Source: Oricola nitratireducens (GTDB lineage: Bacteria > Pseudomonadota > Alphaproteobacteria > Rhizobiales > Rhizobiaceae). Taken from it: a stretch of 64,000 bases of DNA. Where the stretch lies: positions 1 to 64,000 of the forward strand of contig NZ_JACZCS010000042.1 in the NCBI RefSeq assembly GCF_014904745.1, read 5' to 3'. How positions within the stretch are numbered: position 1 is the stretch's first letter; each line of letters starts with the position of its first letter. Positions 44,782-54,672 of this stretch are shown here, piece after piece. The notes under the pieces are model-generated. The model worked only from the letters and a program-made list of their open reading frames with translations, was not told where the DNA came from and searched no databases. The position numbers and the translations under genes are program-made.

Positions 44782-46581
44782 ATGACCAACCATACGAAGA
44801 AGACGCTGCGCAGCCAGGAATGGTTCGACAATCCCGACAATCCGGGCATGACCGCGCTCTATCTGGAACGCTACCTGAATTTCGGACTGACGCGCGAAGA
44901 GCTGCAGTCGGGCAAGCCGATCATCGGCATTGCGCAGACGGGATCCGACCTTTCGCCCTGCAACAGACACCATATAGAACTGGCAAAACGCGTACGGGCG
45001 GGCATTGAGGCTGCGGGCGGCATTCCCTTCGAATTCCCCTGCCACCCGATCCAGGAAACGGGCAAGCGGCCGACCGCGTCGCTTGACCGGAACCTCGCCT
45101 ATCTGTCGCTGGTGGAAGTGCTGTACGGCTACCCGCTCGACGGCGTGGTGCTGACGATCGGCTGCGACAAGACCACGCCTGCGCTGCTGATGGCGGCGGC
45201 CACCGTGAACATCCCCGCGATAGCGCTATCAGTCGGACCGATGCTGAACGGCTGGCACCGTAGTGAGCGCACCGGATCGGGCACGATCGTGTGGAAAATG
45301 CGCGAGCGGCTATCGGCCGGCGAGATCGACTACGATGAATTCATGGACATCGTCGCGTCGTCCGCGCCGTCGGTCGGCTACTGCAACACGATGGGCACGG
45401 CGACGACGATGAACTCGCTCGCCGAAGCGCTCGGCATGCAGTTGCCCGGCTCGGCGGCGATCCCGGCGCCGTATCGCGAACGCGGCCAGATCTCGTATGA
45501 GACCGGCAAGCGGATCGTCGAGATGGTGCATGCGGACCTGAAGCCGTCGGACATCATGACGCGCGAGGCCTTCGAAAACGCCATCGTCGTCAATTCGGCC
45601 ATCGGCGGCTCGACCAACGCGCCGATCCACCTCAACGCAATCGCGCGGCATATCGGCGTGAAGCTCGACAATGACGACTGGCAGGCGCTCGGCCACAAGA
45701 TCCCGCTGCTCGTCAACCTGCAGCCAGCGGGCGAATATCTCGGCGAGGACTATTGCCGCGCCGGCGGCGTTCCCGCCGTGGTGATGGAGCTGATGAAGGA
45801 AGGGATGCTGCCGCATCCTGGCGAGATCACCGTCAACGGAAAATCGATTGGCGAAAACTGCGCGGGGATCGAAAATCTCAACACCGACGTCATCCATACC
45901 GTCGCCGACCCGCTGAAAGACCATGCCGGTTTCATCAATCTGAAGGGAACGCTGTTCGACTCGGCGATCATGAAGACCAGCGTGATCTCGGAGGAGTTCC
46001 GTAAGCGATACCTTTCCAATCCTGACGATCCCGAAGCTTTCGAAGGCAAGGTCGCGGTGTTCGAAGGGCCGGAGGACTATCACAAGCGCATCGACGATCC
46101 GGCCGAGAATATCGACGAGAACACGATCCTCGTGATCCGGGGCGCGGGACCCATCGGCTATCCCGGCGCGGCGGAAGTGGTCAACATGCAGCCGCCCAAC
46201 TACCTGATCAAGAAGGGCATCCATTCCCTGCCCTGCATCGGCGACGGCCGCCAGTCGGGCACGTCGGGCTCGCCGTCGATCCTCAACGCATCGCCTGAAG
46301 CGGCCGTGATGGGCGGGCTGGCGCTGCTGCAGAACGGCGACCGCATTCGCGTCGATCTCGGCAAGGGGACAGCCGATATCCTGATCTCCGACGAGGATCT
46401 TTCGGCAAGGCGCAAGGCGATGATCGAGGCCGGCGGGTTCCCCTATCCGGCGCACCAGACGCCGTGGCAGGAGATCCAGCGGGGCATCGTCGACCAGCTG
46501 TCGGAAGGCATGGTGCTGAAACCGGCGGTCAAGTACCAGAAGGTTGCCCAGACCAAGGGCGTGCCGCGCGACAATCACTGA
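44782..46581 (+). CDS. IlvD/Edd family sugar-acid dehydratase
   Basis: A 599-residue Fe-S dehydratase. The three cluster Cys positions are in [16 protein letters not shown] and [13 protein letters not shown]; the C-terminal swivel has [20 protein letters not shown] and [21 protein letters not shown]. By length and motif it is closer to pentonate dehydratases (xylonate/arabinonate type) than to dihydroxyacid dehydratase of isoleucine synthesis or 6-phosphogluconate dehydratase, but the substrate is not certain. It follows pgi on the same strand and ends at a bidirectional terminator facing aglK. Confidence 0.88.
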   Translation: MTNHTKKTLRSQEWFDNPDNPGMTALYLERYLNFGLTREELQSGKPIIGIAQTGSDLSPCNRHHIELAKRVRAGIEAAGGIPFEFPCHPIQETGKRPTASLDRNLAYLSLVEVLYGYPLDGVVLTIGCDKTTPALLMAAATVNIPAIALSVGPMLNGWHRSERTGSGTIVWKMRERLSAGEIDYDEFMDIVASSAPSVGYCNTMGTATTMNSLAEALGMQLPGSAAIPAPYRERGQISYETGKRIVEMVHADLKPSDIMTREAFENAIVVNSAIGGSTNAPIHLNAIARHIGVKLDNDDWQALGHKIPLLVNLQPAGEYLGEDYCRAGGVPAVVMELMKEGMLPHPGEITVNGKSIGENCAGIENLNTDVIHTVADPLKDHAGFINLKGTLFDSAIMKTSVISEEFRKRYLSNPDDPEAFEGKVAVFEGPEDYHKRIDDPAENIDENTILVIRGAGPIGYPGAAEVVNMQPPNYLIKKGIHSLPCIGDGRQSGTSGSPSILNASPEAAVMGGLALLQNGDRIRVDLGKGTADILISDEDLSARRKAMIEAGGFPYPAHQTPWQEIQRGIVDQLSEGMVLKPAVKYQKVAQTKGVPRDNH

Positions 46582-46584
46582 ACG

Positions 46585-46607
46585 AAAAAGCCTCCCCGAA
46601 GGGAGGC
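46585..46607 (-). terminator. Bidirectional terminator between the dehydratase gene and aglK
   Basis: GCCTCCC-CGAA-GGGAGGC (46590-46607) is a perfect 7-bp stem. On the minus strand it is followed by TTTTT, a good intrinsic terminator for aglEFGAK. On the plus strand CTTTCC follows, so it may also serve the dehydratase gene less well. Confidence 0.8.
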
Positions 46608-46628
46608 CTTTCCGGGGAGGAAGCGTGT

Positions 46629-47741
46629 TTAGGCAGCCATCTGGCGCGCGCTCGACAGGGACTTTCCGTCGCTGTCGAAGAGGTGCAGCACGCTGGACGA
46701 CGCGGACAGGTTGATCTTGTCACCGCGTGCGATCTTCACATCGCCCTGCAATTTGACGATTAGCGGTTCCGGATGGCCTTCGGCTTTGACATAGAGCAGC
46801 GTGACCTCGCCGAGCGCCTCGACGATGTCGACAGTGCCGCTGATGATCGCGTCCTTTGCCGTCTTCGCGAGGAACAAGTCCTCCGGCCGCACGCCAAGAC
46901 TGACCTTCTGGCCCTTGAGACCCGCATCGCCGCCGACCGGAACCGTCGCCTTGCCCGCATCGGCAAGGTCGACTTCGATCGCGCTGTCGGAGGCGGCGGT
47001 CACGGTCGCACCGAGGATGTTCATGGAAGGAGACCCGATGAACTGGGCGACGAACAGGTTGGCCGGGCGGTGATAGAGTTCCATCGGCGAGCCGACCTGC
47101 TCGATATAGCCTGCCCTTAGCACGACGATGCGATCGGCAAGCGTCATCGCCTCGACCTGGTCGTGGGTGACGTAGATCATCGTCGTGTCGGGCATCGACT
47201 CGTTGAGCTTGGAGATCTCGATGCGTGTCGCGACGCGCAGCGCCGCGTCGAGGTTCGACAGCGGCTCGTCGAACAGGAAGACCTTGGGATCGCGGCAGAT
47301 CGAGCGGCCGATGGCGACGCGCTGGCGCTGGCCGCCGGACAGCGCCTTGGGAAGGCGGTCGAGATAGGGCGTCAGTTGCAGGATGTTGGCGGCATTCTGG
47401 ACGCGGCGCTCGATTTCATCCTTGGAGAATTTCGCCAGCCGCAGGCCGAAGGCCATGTTGTCGTAGACGGTCATGTGCGGATAGAGCGCGTAGGTCTGGA
47501 ACACCATGGCGATGCCGCGCTGCGACGGCGGCACGTCGTTGACGACCATGCCGTCGATTTCCAGCGTACCGCCGGTAATCTCCTCAAGACCGGCGATACA
47601 ACGCAGAAGCGTGGACTTGCCGCAGCCCGACGGGCCGACGAAAACGATGAACTCGCCCTTTTCGATATGCAGATTGATGCCGTGGAGCACCTTCACGTGG
47701 CCATAGGCCTTCTGCAGATCGGTCAGCTTCAATTCAGCCAT
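46629..47741 (-). CDS. aglK: Alpha-glucoside ABC transporter ATPase
   Basis: A 370-residue MalK/UgpC-type ATPase. Walker A is GPSGCGKST (36-44); the LSGGQRQR signature and Walker B FLFDEPLSNLD lie in the middle; the C-terminal ~130 residues form the TOBE regulatory domain. CGAGGGAGGAGA before the ATG is a strong ribosome site. Last gene of the agl operon, 27 bases after aglA; it energises import through AglF/AglG. Confidence 0.94.
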   Translation of the reverse strand: MAELKLTDLQKAYGHVKVLHGINLHIEKGEFIVFVGPSGCGKSTLLRCIAGLEEITGGTLEIDGMVVNDVPPSQRGIAMVFQTYALYPHMTVYDNMAFGLRLAKFSKDEIERRVQNAANILQLTPYLDRLPKALSGGQRQRVAIGRSICRDPKVFLFDEPLSNLDAALRVATRIEISKLNESMPDTTMIYVTHDQVEAMTLADRIVVLRAGYIEQVGSPMELYHRPANLFVAQFIGSPSMNILGATVTAASDSAIEVDLADAGKATVPVGGDAGLKGQKVSLGVRPEDLFLAKTAKDAIISGTVDIVEALGEVTLLYVKAEGHPEPLIVKLQGDVKIARGDKINLSASSSVLHLFDSDGKSLSSARQMAA

Positions 47742-47768
47742 GGATTCTCCTCCCTCGCCGCTCGACCA

Positions 47769-49442
47769 TCAATGCGACTTCACACGCCCGATAAAACCGC
47801 CGAGCGCCTTCAGCTTGATTTTTCCCCCGTCGACCTCGCCGTCGAGCGGAACATTCTCCAGCCGGGCGACCTTCATCCCCGGCGAAAACTCGACCTCGCC
47901 ATGGCCGAGATTGAACGCGCATAGAAGCGTCACGTCGCCATCCTCGCGCAGGAAGGCGACGACGTCCTCGGGTGCATCGACGAACCGGATGCCGCCCTTG
48001 GAGAGCACCTGGTATTCGTGCCGGAATTCGAGGAAATCGCGGTAGAATTCGTAGATGCTGCCTTCCCGTCCGATCTGGGTATCGACCGCCATGGCGCGAT
48101 GGATATCGGGCACCGGAAGCCAGGGCTTGCCGGTCGAAAATCCGCCATTGAGCAGGTTGCTCGCCCAGACCATCGGCGTGCGGGCGCCGTCGCGACCCTT
48201 GAATTTCGGCCAGAAACGGATGCCGTAGGGATCCTGCAGATCCTCGTAGCCGATATCGGCCTCCGGCAGGCCCAGTTCCTCGCCCTGATAGATGCAGACC
48301 GAGCCGCGCATGGTGAAGAGCAATGCCGCAACGACCTTCAGATAGCGCTCCGGATCACGCTCATAGGCGCCCCAGCGCGTCGCATGGCGCACGACGTCAT
48401 GGTTGGAGAATGCCCAGCACGACCAGCCGTCCGGCGCCTCGCGCTCGAATTCCTCGATCACGGTGCGCACCTTGTCGGCCGTGATCGGATCGGGCGCCAG
48501 GAAATCGAAGGAATAGCACATGTGGATGCGGTCGTTGCCGGCGGTGTACTGCGCCAGGATTTCGAGGCCACGCTGCGCATCGCCGACTTCGCCGACGGCA
48601 GCGGTGGCGGGGAACTCGTCGAGTACGGCGCGGAACCGTTTCAAGAACTCGATGTTCTCCGGCTGGCTCTTGTCGTAGAGGTGGTCCTGATAGTTATAGG
48701 GGTTCACTTCCGGCGCGATCGAGGCATTGCGCACCTCGGGCGGCAGCGGCGGATTGTCCTTCAGCGTCTGCGAATGGAAGTAGAAATTGATAGTGTCGAG
48801 GCGGAAGCCGTCGACGCCGAGTTCCAGCCAGAACCGCACCACATTCAGCAGCGCATCCTGAACCTCGGGATTGTGGAAGTTCAGATCCGGCTGGCTCGTC
48901 AGGAAATTGTGCATGTAGTACTGGCGGCGATTGGTATCCCATTCCCACGCCGAGCCGCCGAAGATCGACAGCCAGTTGTTGGGCGGCGAGCCGTCCGGCT
49001 TCGGGTCGGCCCAGACATACCAGTCCGCCTTGTGGTTTTCGCGGTTCGACCGGCTCTCGGCGAACCAGGGATGCTGGTCCGAGGTGTGGGAAATCACCAG
49101 ATCGATCATCACCTTCAGGCCGTGGTGATGGGCGTCGTCCACCAGCACCCGGAAGTCCTCCAGGCTGCCGAACATCGGATCGACGCCCTTGTAGTCGGAA
49201 ACGTCGTAGCCGAAATCCTTCATCGGCGAGGTGAAGAAGGGGGAAATCCAGATCGCGTCCGCGCCCAGATTGGCGATATAGGGCAGGCGCTGGCGGATAC
49301 CCGCCAGATCGCCGATGCCGTCGCCGTTGGAGTCCTGAAAGGAGCGCGGATAGATCTGATAGATCACCGCGCCGCGCCACCAGTCCGGATCGGGCTGGAG
49401 TTCCGCTTCGATGCGTTGTGCTGCGGATGCGAACACGCTCAT
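47769..49442 (-). CDS. aglA: Alpha-glucosidase (GH13)
   Basis: A 557-residue GH13 enzyme. The conserved regions are AIWISPFF, VMIDLVISHTSDQH, nucleophile Asp in GFRLDTINF, acid Glu in AAVGEVGD and the third Asp in FSNHDVVR. No signal peptide, so it acts in the cytosol on sucrose, trehalose, maltose or similar alpha-glucosides after import. Its place between the permease and ATPase genes equals that in Sinorhizobium. Confidence 0.94.
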   Translation of the reverse strand: MSVFASAAQRIEAELQPDPDWWRGAVIYQIYPRSFQDSNGDGIGDLAGIRQRLPYIANLGADAIWISPFFTSPMKDFGYDVSDYKGVDPMFGSLEDFRVLVDDAHHHGLKVMIDLVISHTSDQHPWFAESRSNRENHKADWYVWADPKPDGSPPNNWLSIFGGSAWEWDTNRRQYYMHNFLTSQPDLNFHNPEVQDALLNVVRFWLELGVDGFRLDTINFYFHSQTLKDNPPLPPEVRNASIAPEVNPYNYQDHLYDKSQPENIEFLKRFRAVLDEFPATAAVGEVGDAQRGLEILAQYTAGNDRIHMCYSFDFLAPDPITADKVRTVIEEFEREAPDGWSCWAFSNHDVVRHATRWGAYERDPERYLKVVAALLFTMRGSVCIYQGEELGLPEADIGYEDLQDPYGIRFWPKFKGRDGARTPMVWASNLLNGGFSTGKPWLPVPDIHRAMAVDTQIGREGSIYEFYRDFLEFRHEYQVLSKGGIRFVDAPEDVVAFLREDGDVTLLCAFNLGHGEVEFSPGMKVARLENVPLDGEVDGGKIKLKALGGFIGRVKSH

Positions 49443-49456
49443 GGACTAACGAAACC

Positions 49457-50614
49457 TCACTTGACTGAGCCGGCCAGAAGGCCGCGCACGAGATATCTCT
49501 GCATGGCGAAGAAGACGACGAGCGGCACCGCGATCGACACGAAGGCCGCCGTCGCCAGGATCTCCCAGTTGCCGCCCCTGGTACCAAGCAGTTCGACGAT
49601 CTGGTTGGTCATCACCGTCGTCTCACCGGTCGCGTCGATGAGGAACACCTTGGCCACCAGCAGGTCGTTCCAGGTCCACAGGAACTGGAAGATCGCGAAG
49701 GAGGCGAGCGCCGGGAAGGACAGCGGCAGGACGATCTTGGTGAAGATCTGGAAGTCCGTCGCGCCGTCGACCTTGGCGTTTTCGATGATGTCGCGCGGAA
49801 GGCCGACCATGTAGTTGCGCAGGAGGTAGATCGCCAGCGGCAGGCCGAAGCCGGTATGAGCAAGCCAGACGCCGAGATAGCCCTTGCCGATGCCGATCGC
49901 CAGATGCAGCCGCAACAGCGGAATGAGCGCGAGCTGCAACGGCACGACGAGAAGCGCGACGACGAGCGCGATCAGCAAGGCGCGGCCGGGAAAGCGCATC
50001 CAGGCAAGCGCATAGGCGGCGAATGCGGCGATCAGGATCGGGATAACCGTCGCCGGAATCGTCACGGTCAGCGTGTTGAAGAACGCCTTGGCCATCGAGT
50101 CGGTCGTCGAACCGGAGAACAGGACCGTCCGGTAGTTGTTGAGGGTAAATACCGGCGGCGTCTTGGCCGTGGCGAAGATGCGTTCGCCGCGGCTTCCCGT
50201 AAACTCGGCATCGTTCACAAGTCGGTAGTCGCCATTCGCCTGCAGGGTGATGCGCCCGTCCTTGCCCATGTCGGCGGTATCGCCGGGTGCATAATCGGAA
50301 ATCGCGCGCGACGACGTGCCCCAACGGGAAATGACACCGTCGGTGCTGACATCGTTTTCGGTGAAAATGTTGCCCTGGATGACGTAGAGACCGTCCTCCT
50401 GTTTCTGCGTCGACGGTGCGGCCGTCCGCAGAACGAGGTTTTGTTCCTGTTTGAACATCGAATCCCACCAGCCGCTCGACGAGATCTGGTCGGCTGTTCG
50501 GAAGGAGGACACGAACAGCCCGACTGTCGGAAACAGCCAGAGGAGGACGAGCGCAATAACCGAGATATGAACGGCCCACGAAAGACCGGATTTGCTGCCT
50601 GCAATCGATGACAT
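49457..50614 (-). CDS. aglG: Alpha-glucoside ABC transporter permease
   Basis: A 385-residue permease of the MalG type with about six membrane segments. The first and second are separated by a periplasmic insert of about 110 residues (roughly 40-155), a feature of AglG. The EAA loop is IIENAKVDGATDFQIFTKIVLP. GGGAGG precedes the ATG; the aglF stop is 14 bases upstream. Confidence 0.93.
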   Translation of the reverse strand: MSSIAGSKSGLSWAVHISVIALVLLWLFPTVGLFVSSFRTADQISSSGWWDSMFKQEQNLVLRTAAPSTQKQEDGLYVIQGNIFTENDVSTDGVISRWGTSSRAISDYAPGDTADMGKDGRITLQANGDYRLVNDAEFTGSRGERIFATAKTPPVFTLNNYRTVLFSGSTTDSMAKAFFNTLTVTIPATVIPILIAAFAAYALAWMRFPGRALLIALVVALLVVPLQLALIPLLRLHLAIGIGKGYLGVWLAHTGFGLPLAIYLLRNYMVGLPRDIIENAKVDGATDFQIFTKIVLPLSFPALASFAIFQFLWTWNDLLVAKVFLIDATGETTVMTNQIVELLGTRGGNWEILATAAFVSIAVPLVVFFAMQRYLVRGLLAGSVK

Positions 50615-50628
50615 CGTTCCGGCCTCCC

Positions 50629-51870
50629 TCAGCGCATTTCTTTGCGGGCGTTGTAGACGTTCCAGATCAGGATCGGCGACACCAGCAGCATGATGACGAT
50701 GGCGCTGGCCGAGCCGACGCCCCAGTCATTGGCGCGGAAAAGCTTGTCGAACATGTAGTTCGCCAGGACCTGGGTTTCCCACTGGCCGTTGGTCATCGCG
50801 TAGACGATGTCGAAGACCTTCAGCACGACCAGCGTGATCGTCGTCCAGACGACGACGATCGTGCTCATGATCTGCGGCACCTTGATCTTGAAGAAGATAT
50901 CGAAGGGGTTCGCCCCGTCGATGATGGCCGCCTCGATCGTTTCCTCAGGGATTCCCCGCAGCGCCGCCGACAGGATGACCATCGCGAAGCCTGTCTGGAT
51001 CCAGATCAGGACGACCATCAGGAAGAAACTGTTCCAGAAGGTTATCGTCAGCCATGTCTGCGGTTCGCCATAGGGCAGCGTCACGGTGAGCACGGAGAAG
51101 ATCGACTTGAGCGACAGCCACAGGAGCCAGGCGCCGCCAAGGGCCACGACGCCGCGCAGCGGCACCGTCCACCAGGACCCGCCTCCATGGGACGCTTCGC
51201 CCCAGATCAGCGGGCGCAGCGCCAGATATATGCCGTAGGCCATGAATGCCGCGAAGGCCAACAGGATCAGCGCCGGCACCAGCCGCAGGAAAATGAAGGA
51301 CGGCGCACCGCCGTCAAAGGCCAGCCAGACAGCGTTGAGAACGCCGATCTGGTCCTGGTTGGCCGGGCGCGTATCGTAAACCAGCTTGAAGATCACGGAG
51401 GCGCCGACGAAGGAGATCGCCATCGGCATGAAGATCAGCGACTTGGCGATGTTGCCCCATGCGATTCGGTCGGTCAGTTGCGCGGCGAGCAGACCGAAGG
51501 CGGTCGAGGCCGCAGGCACGACGATCAGCCAGAGCATGTTGTTCCGGATCGCTTCCCAGAACTTCGGTTCCGAAATCATCTGGGAGTAGTTCGCCAGCCC
51601 CACGAAGACGCCGCCTGCACTGCGATCAGTCAGCGACAACCAGAGCGTGGCGACCACCGGATAGGCCAGATAGAGGCCGAGCGCAAAAATCGCCGGAAAC
51701 AGGAACAGCCACGGTCGGACCAAGTTGGCGCGATTGATGTTGCGCCCCGCATGCGGTCCCTTCGCCGGGAAAAGAACCTTGTCCAGAAAAATATTGGAAA
51801 CATAGAAATAACCTATGCAACCGCCGACGCCGACAATGATCGTTATCAGGCCTTGTAACGCTGGATGCAT
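50629..51870 (-). CDS. aglF: Alpha-glucoside ABC transporter permease, with inserted segment
   Basis: A 413-residue MalF-type permease with EAA loop AAIIDGANPFDIFFKIKVP near residue 313. It seems longer than the usual AglF (about 340 residues by recall). The surplus is in the middle: residues 190-262 carry two additional hydrophobic stretches (VPALILLAFAAFMAYGIYLA and RGVVALGGAWLLWLSL). GGGAGGG lies before the ATG. It forms the channel with AglG. Confidence 0.92.
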   Translation of the reverse strand: MHPALQGLITIIVGVGGCIGYFYVSNIFLDKVLFPAKGPHAGRNINRANLVRPWLFLFPAIFALGLYLAYPVVATLWLSLTDRSAGGVFVGLANYSQMISEPKFWEAIRNNMLWLIVVPAASTAFGLLAAQLTDRIAWGNIAKSLIFMPMAISFVGASVIFKLVYDTRPANQDQIGVLNAVWLAFDGGAPSFIFLRLVPALILLAFAAFMAYGIYLALRPLIWGEASHGGGSWWTVPLRGVVALGGAWLLWLSLKSIFSVLTVTLPYGEPQTWLTITFWNSFFLMVVLIWIQTGFAMVILSAALRGIPEETIEAAIIDGANPFDIFFKIKVPQIMSTIVVVWTTITLVVLKVFDIVYAMTNGQWETQVLANYMFDKLFRANDWGVGSASAIVIMLLVSPILIWNVYNARKEMR

Positions 51871-51910
51871 GGTTCCCTCCCGAGCACATGCCTCTGGTCG
51901 ATCTGTCCGG

Positions 51911-51934
51911 CCATCCGGGCCGGAGCCCGGATGG
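51911..51934 (-). repeat. Perfect 10-bp hairpin between aglE and aglF
   Basis: CCATCCGGGC-CGGA-GCCCGGATGG (plus strand) is a perfect stem with a tetraloop in the 104-base gap between aglE and aglF. No T-run follows, so it is not a terminator. Such hairpins after binding-protein genes usually stabilise the upstream mRNA and keep the binding protein in excess of the permeases (known for malE; inference here). Confidence 0.7.
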
Positions 51935-51974
51935 TATCATTCGACGCGGTTGCCCGCCTTGTCGATTTGTTCGT

Positions 51975-53249
51975 TTACTTGATGGCGTCCCAGGATTTCT
52001 GGATCGCGTCGGCGACATCTTTCGCAGACTTCCCGCCGGTGTAATCGACCATGCCGGTCCAGAAGGAACCCGCGCCGACTGCGCCAGGCATAAGGTCGGA
52101 ACCGTCGAAGCGGAACGTTGTCGCCTGCAGCAGGATGTCGTTCATCTTGCGAAGGGTCGGATCGCTGAAGGCGTCCGGATTGACCCCCTTGAAGGGTGTC
52201 AGGAAGCCCTTGCGCGCCATCCAGATCTCATGCGCCTCTGGCGTCTGCAGGAAGGCGATCAAATCGTGCGCGGCCTGGTTCTCGTTGGTGATCACCCAGG
52301 TCGTTCCCGCGCCGAGGACCGGCTTGCCGAGATCCTTGCTTGCGTAAGCCGGGAAGTAGAAGAAGTCGACATCCTCGCCCACGACCGTGCCTTCCGGGAA
52401 GAAGGCCGGGATGAACGATGCCTGGCGGTGCATGTAACACTGCGGTGGCGACGAGAAGAGACCCTTCGGGGAATCGCGGAAATCCGTCGATGCGACCGCG
52501 TTTGCGCCGCCGGCGACGAACTTGTCGTTACGGGCGAACCAGCCGAATTCATCGATTGCGTTGATAACGACCGGATCGTTGAACTTCAGATCGTTGGTAA
52601 CCCACTTGTCGTAGTTTTCCGGTGTGGTCGTGCGGAGCATCATGTCCTCGACCCAGTCGGTTGCCGGCCAGCCGGTGGCCGCGCCGGACCCGAGGCCGAT
52701 GCACCAGGGCGTGCCGCCATCGGCGACGATCTGTTCGGTCAGGGCCTTGAGTTCTTCCATGGTTTTCGGAATCTCGTAGCCCGCATCATCGAAGTTCTCG
52801 GGCACGTACCAGACCAGCGATTTCACGTCGGTCTTGTAGGGGAAGCCGTAGAAATGGTTCTCGCCGTCCTTGCCCTTGTAGGTACCCAGGGCAACCCAGG
52901 AGTCGCCGGCCGCGTAGTTGTCGCGCAGCCAGTTGGCCACATCGTCGCCCAGCGGCGTGAGGAAGCCGCGGGCGGCCATATCGGACGCGAGGCCCGGTTG
53001 CGGGAACGCAGCGACGTTCGGCGCCGAACCGGCTTCGAGGTCCACGACGATCTGCTGTTCGAAGCTGTCCGAGCCGACATAACGAACGTCATTGCCGGAC
53101 TTCTCGGCGAAGGCGTTGAGCACAGCCTCGACATTTTGCTGGTCGGGGCCAAGCCACGGACCGAAAACGGTTAGCTGTTCGGCGAGCGCCGAACCGGCGG
53201 TACAAGTCAGCAACGCGGCGGCAACGCCCGCCATGACTGTCTTCTTCAT
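51975..53249 (-). CDS. aglE: Alpha-glucoside ABC transporter substrate-binding protein
   Basis: A 424-residue periplasmic binding protein. Signal peptide MKKTVMAGVAAALLTCTAGSALA, then the MalE-type fold (family 1) beginning EQLTVFGPWLG. Aromatic residues for sugar stacking (WYVPENF, FYFPAYA) are seen. GGGAGGATTACCG precedes the chosen ATG. First gene of the operon, directly downstream of the operator. Confidence 0.93.
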   Translation of the reverse strand: MKKTVMAGVAAALLTCTAGSALAEQLTVFGPWLGPDQQNVEAVLNAFAEKSGNDVRYVGSDSFEQQIVVDLEAGSAPNVAAFPQPGLASDMAARGFLTPLGDDVANWLRDNYAAGDSWVALGTYKGKDGENHFYGFPYKTDVKSLVWYVPENFDDAGYEIPKTMEELKALTEQIVADGGTPWCIGLGSGAATGWPATDWVEDMMLRTTTPENYDKWVTNDLKFNDPVVINAIDEFGWFARNDKFVAGGANAVASTDFRDSPKGLFSSPPQCYMHRQASFIPAFFPEGTVVGEDVDFFYFPAYASKDLGKPVLGAGTTWVITNENQAAHDLIAFLQTPEAHEIWMARKGFLTPFKGVNPDAFSDPTLRKMNDILLQATTFRFDGSDLMPGAVGAGSFWTGMVDYTGGKSAKDVADAIQKSWDAIK

Positions 53250-53321
53250 CGGTAATCCTCCCAGGATTGGTAACTTAGTGAGCAACGAGACTCATAAACC
53301 ATTCATTCGACCAAGGCCAGT

Positions 53322-53333
53322 CAAAGCGCTTTG
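53322..53333. promoter_or_regulatory. Probable AglR operator
   Basis: CAAAGCGCTTTG is a perfect 12-bp palindrome with the LacI-family AAAGCGCTTT core. It stands in the aglE-aglR divergent region, and on the minus strand overlaps a TTGACT that could be the aglE -35 element, fitting repression. A second inverted repeat CTATCGT/ACGATAG (53335-53363) follows. Confidence 0.7.
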
Positions 53334-53538
53334 GCTATCGTAAACTTTGGTCGCCAACGATAGAGAGTCAAGCGATTTATTTATGGCGCAAAGCACAACC
53401 GCTCTTGACGCTGCGGCACAAGCGACACCCCGCAACCAAGGCGAACCAACCACAAAAAAACCGGGCGGACTGGTCAGGACGTTAATAATTCGTCATTATC
53501 CAAAGCCCTTTGAATGCCTTCTGGAGGAGGGGCATCCA

Positions 53539-54570
53539 ATGAATCTGAAAGAATTATCGGAAAAACTCGGCCTTTCGCAGACCACCGTCAGCCGCGCCCT
53601 GAACGGCTATCCGGAGGTCAGCGAGGAAACGCGCCGGCGCGTGCAGGAATTCGCGCGGCGCATGAACTATCAGCCGAATTCGAACGCCCGGCGACTCGCC
53701 ACGGGCAAGTCCAACACGATCGGCCATGTCGTGCCGCTGTCCGAGCACGACATGCTCAATCCGCATTTCACCGACTTCGTCGCCGGCGCCAGCAAGGTCT
53801 ACAACCGGCGCGGCTACGACATGCTGATTTCGGTGGTCAACGCCGGCACGGAAAAGGAAGTCTACCGCAACCTCGCCCGCAACAGGCGAGTGGACGGCGT
53901 CATCGTGCACGGGCCGCGGGTCAAGGACGACCGGGTGCGGATCCTGACCGATCTGAAACTGCCCTTCGTGATCCACGGACGCACCAACGATCCCGAGGAC
54001 GGCTATTGCTGGGTCGACGTCAACAACCGGCGGGCGTTCGCCAAGGCGACCGAATATCTGATCGAGGCGGGACACCGGCGCATCGCGCTGATCAACGGCC
54101 TCGAATTCATGACGTTTGCGGCGAACCGCCGCGAAGGGATGGAGAAAGCGCTTCGCGAGCACGGCATCGAGCCGGACGCGGAGATCATGTTCTCCAGCGA
54201 CATGATCGAGCCGAACGGCTACGGCGCGATGACGGATTTCCTGTCGCATCGCGATCCGCCGACCGCGGTTCTGTGTTCGAGCATCCTGACGGCAATGGGC
54301 GCGATGCGGGCGATGCACGAGCGCGGCTTCTCCGTCGGCCGCGACCTGTCGCTGATCGCTTACGACGACTGCCTGTCCTTCCTGCCGTCGACCGGCGATC
54401 ATCCGAGCATGACGGTGATGCGATCCTCGATCCGGCTTGCCGGCGAGCTCTGCGCCGACATGCTGATCGACCAGATCGAAAAGAAGCCGGGCCGCCGCAA
54501 TCACCTGCTCGAGGCTGAGTTCGTTATCGGCTCGTCGACCGGACCGGTGCGCGCGAAGGCCACCGCCTGA
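53539..54570 (+). CDS. aglR: LacI family regulator of the alpha-glucoside operon
   Basis: A 343-residue repressor. N-terminal LacI HTH (MNLKELSEKLGLSQTTVSRALNGYPEVSEETR) with hinge helix (NARRLATGKSNTIG), then the sugar-binding core. GGAGGAGG lies about 9 bases before this ATG; the open extension to 53347 is not LacI-like and was rejected. Divergent to aglE, as in Sinorhizobium; alpha-glucosides or glucose derivatives are expected effectors. Confidence 0.92.
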   Translation: MNLKELSEKLGLSQTTVSRALNGYPEVSEETRRRVQEFARRMNYQPNSNARRLATGKSNTIGHVVPLSEHDMLNPHFTDFVAGASKVYNRRGYDMLISVVNAGTEKEVYRNLARNRRVDGVIVHGPRVKDDRVRILTDLKLPFVIHGRTNDPEDGYCWVDVNNRRAFAKATEYLIEAGHRRIALINGLEFMTFAANRREGMEKALREHGIEPDAEIMFSSDMIEPNGYGAMTDFLSHRDPPTAVLCSSILTAMGAMRAMHERGFSVGRDLSLIAYDDCLSFLPSTGDHPSMTVMRSSIRLAGELCADMLIDQIEKKPGRRNHLLEAEFVIGSSTGPVRAKATA

Positions 54571-54672
54571 CTTCGCGCTGTGCATTTGCGCACAGCCAAG
54601 GGAACAGCATCTGCCTAATCATGGTCGCACGATACAGGGCCGGTTCGCGGCCGGCGGGGTGACCAGTTACAT

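Noticed and set aside
53347-53538. Extended N-terminus of aglR
   Set aside because: The 64 extra residues are Thr/Gln/Lys-rich and not LacI-like; the ATG at 53539 has an excellent ribosome site and gives the standard HTH start.
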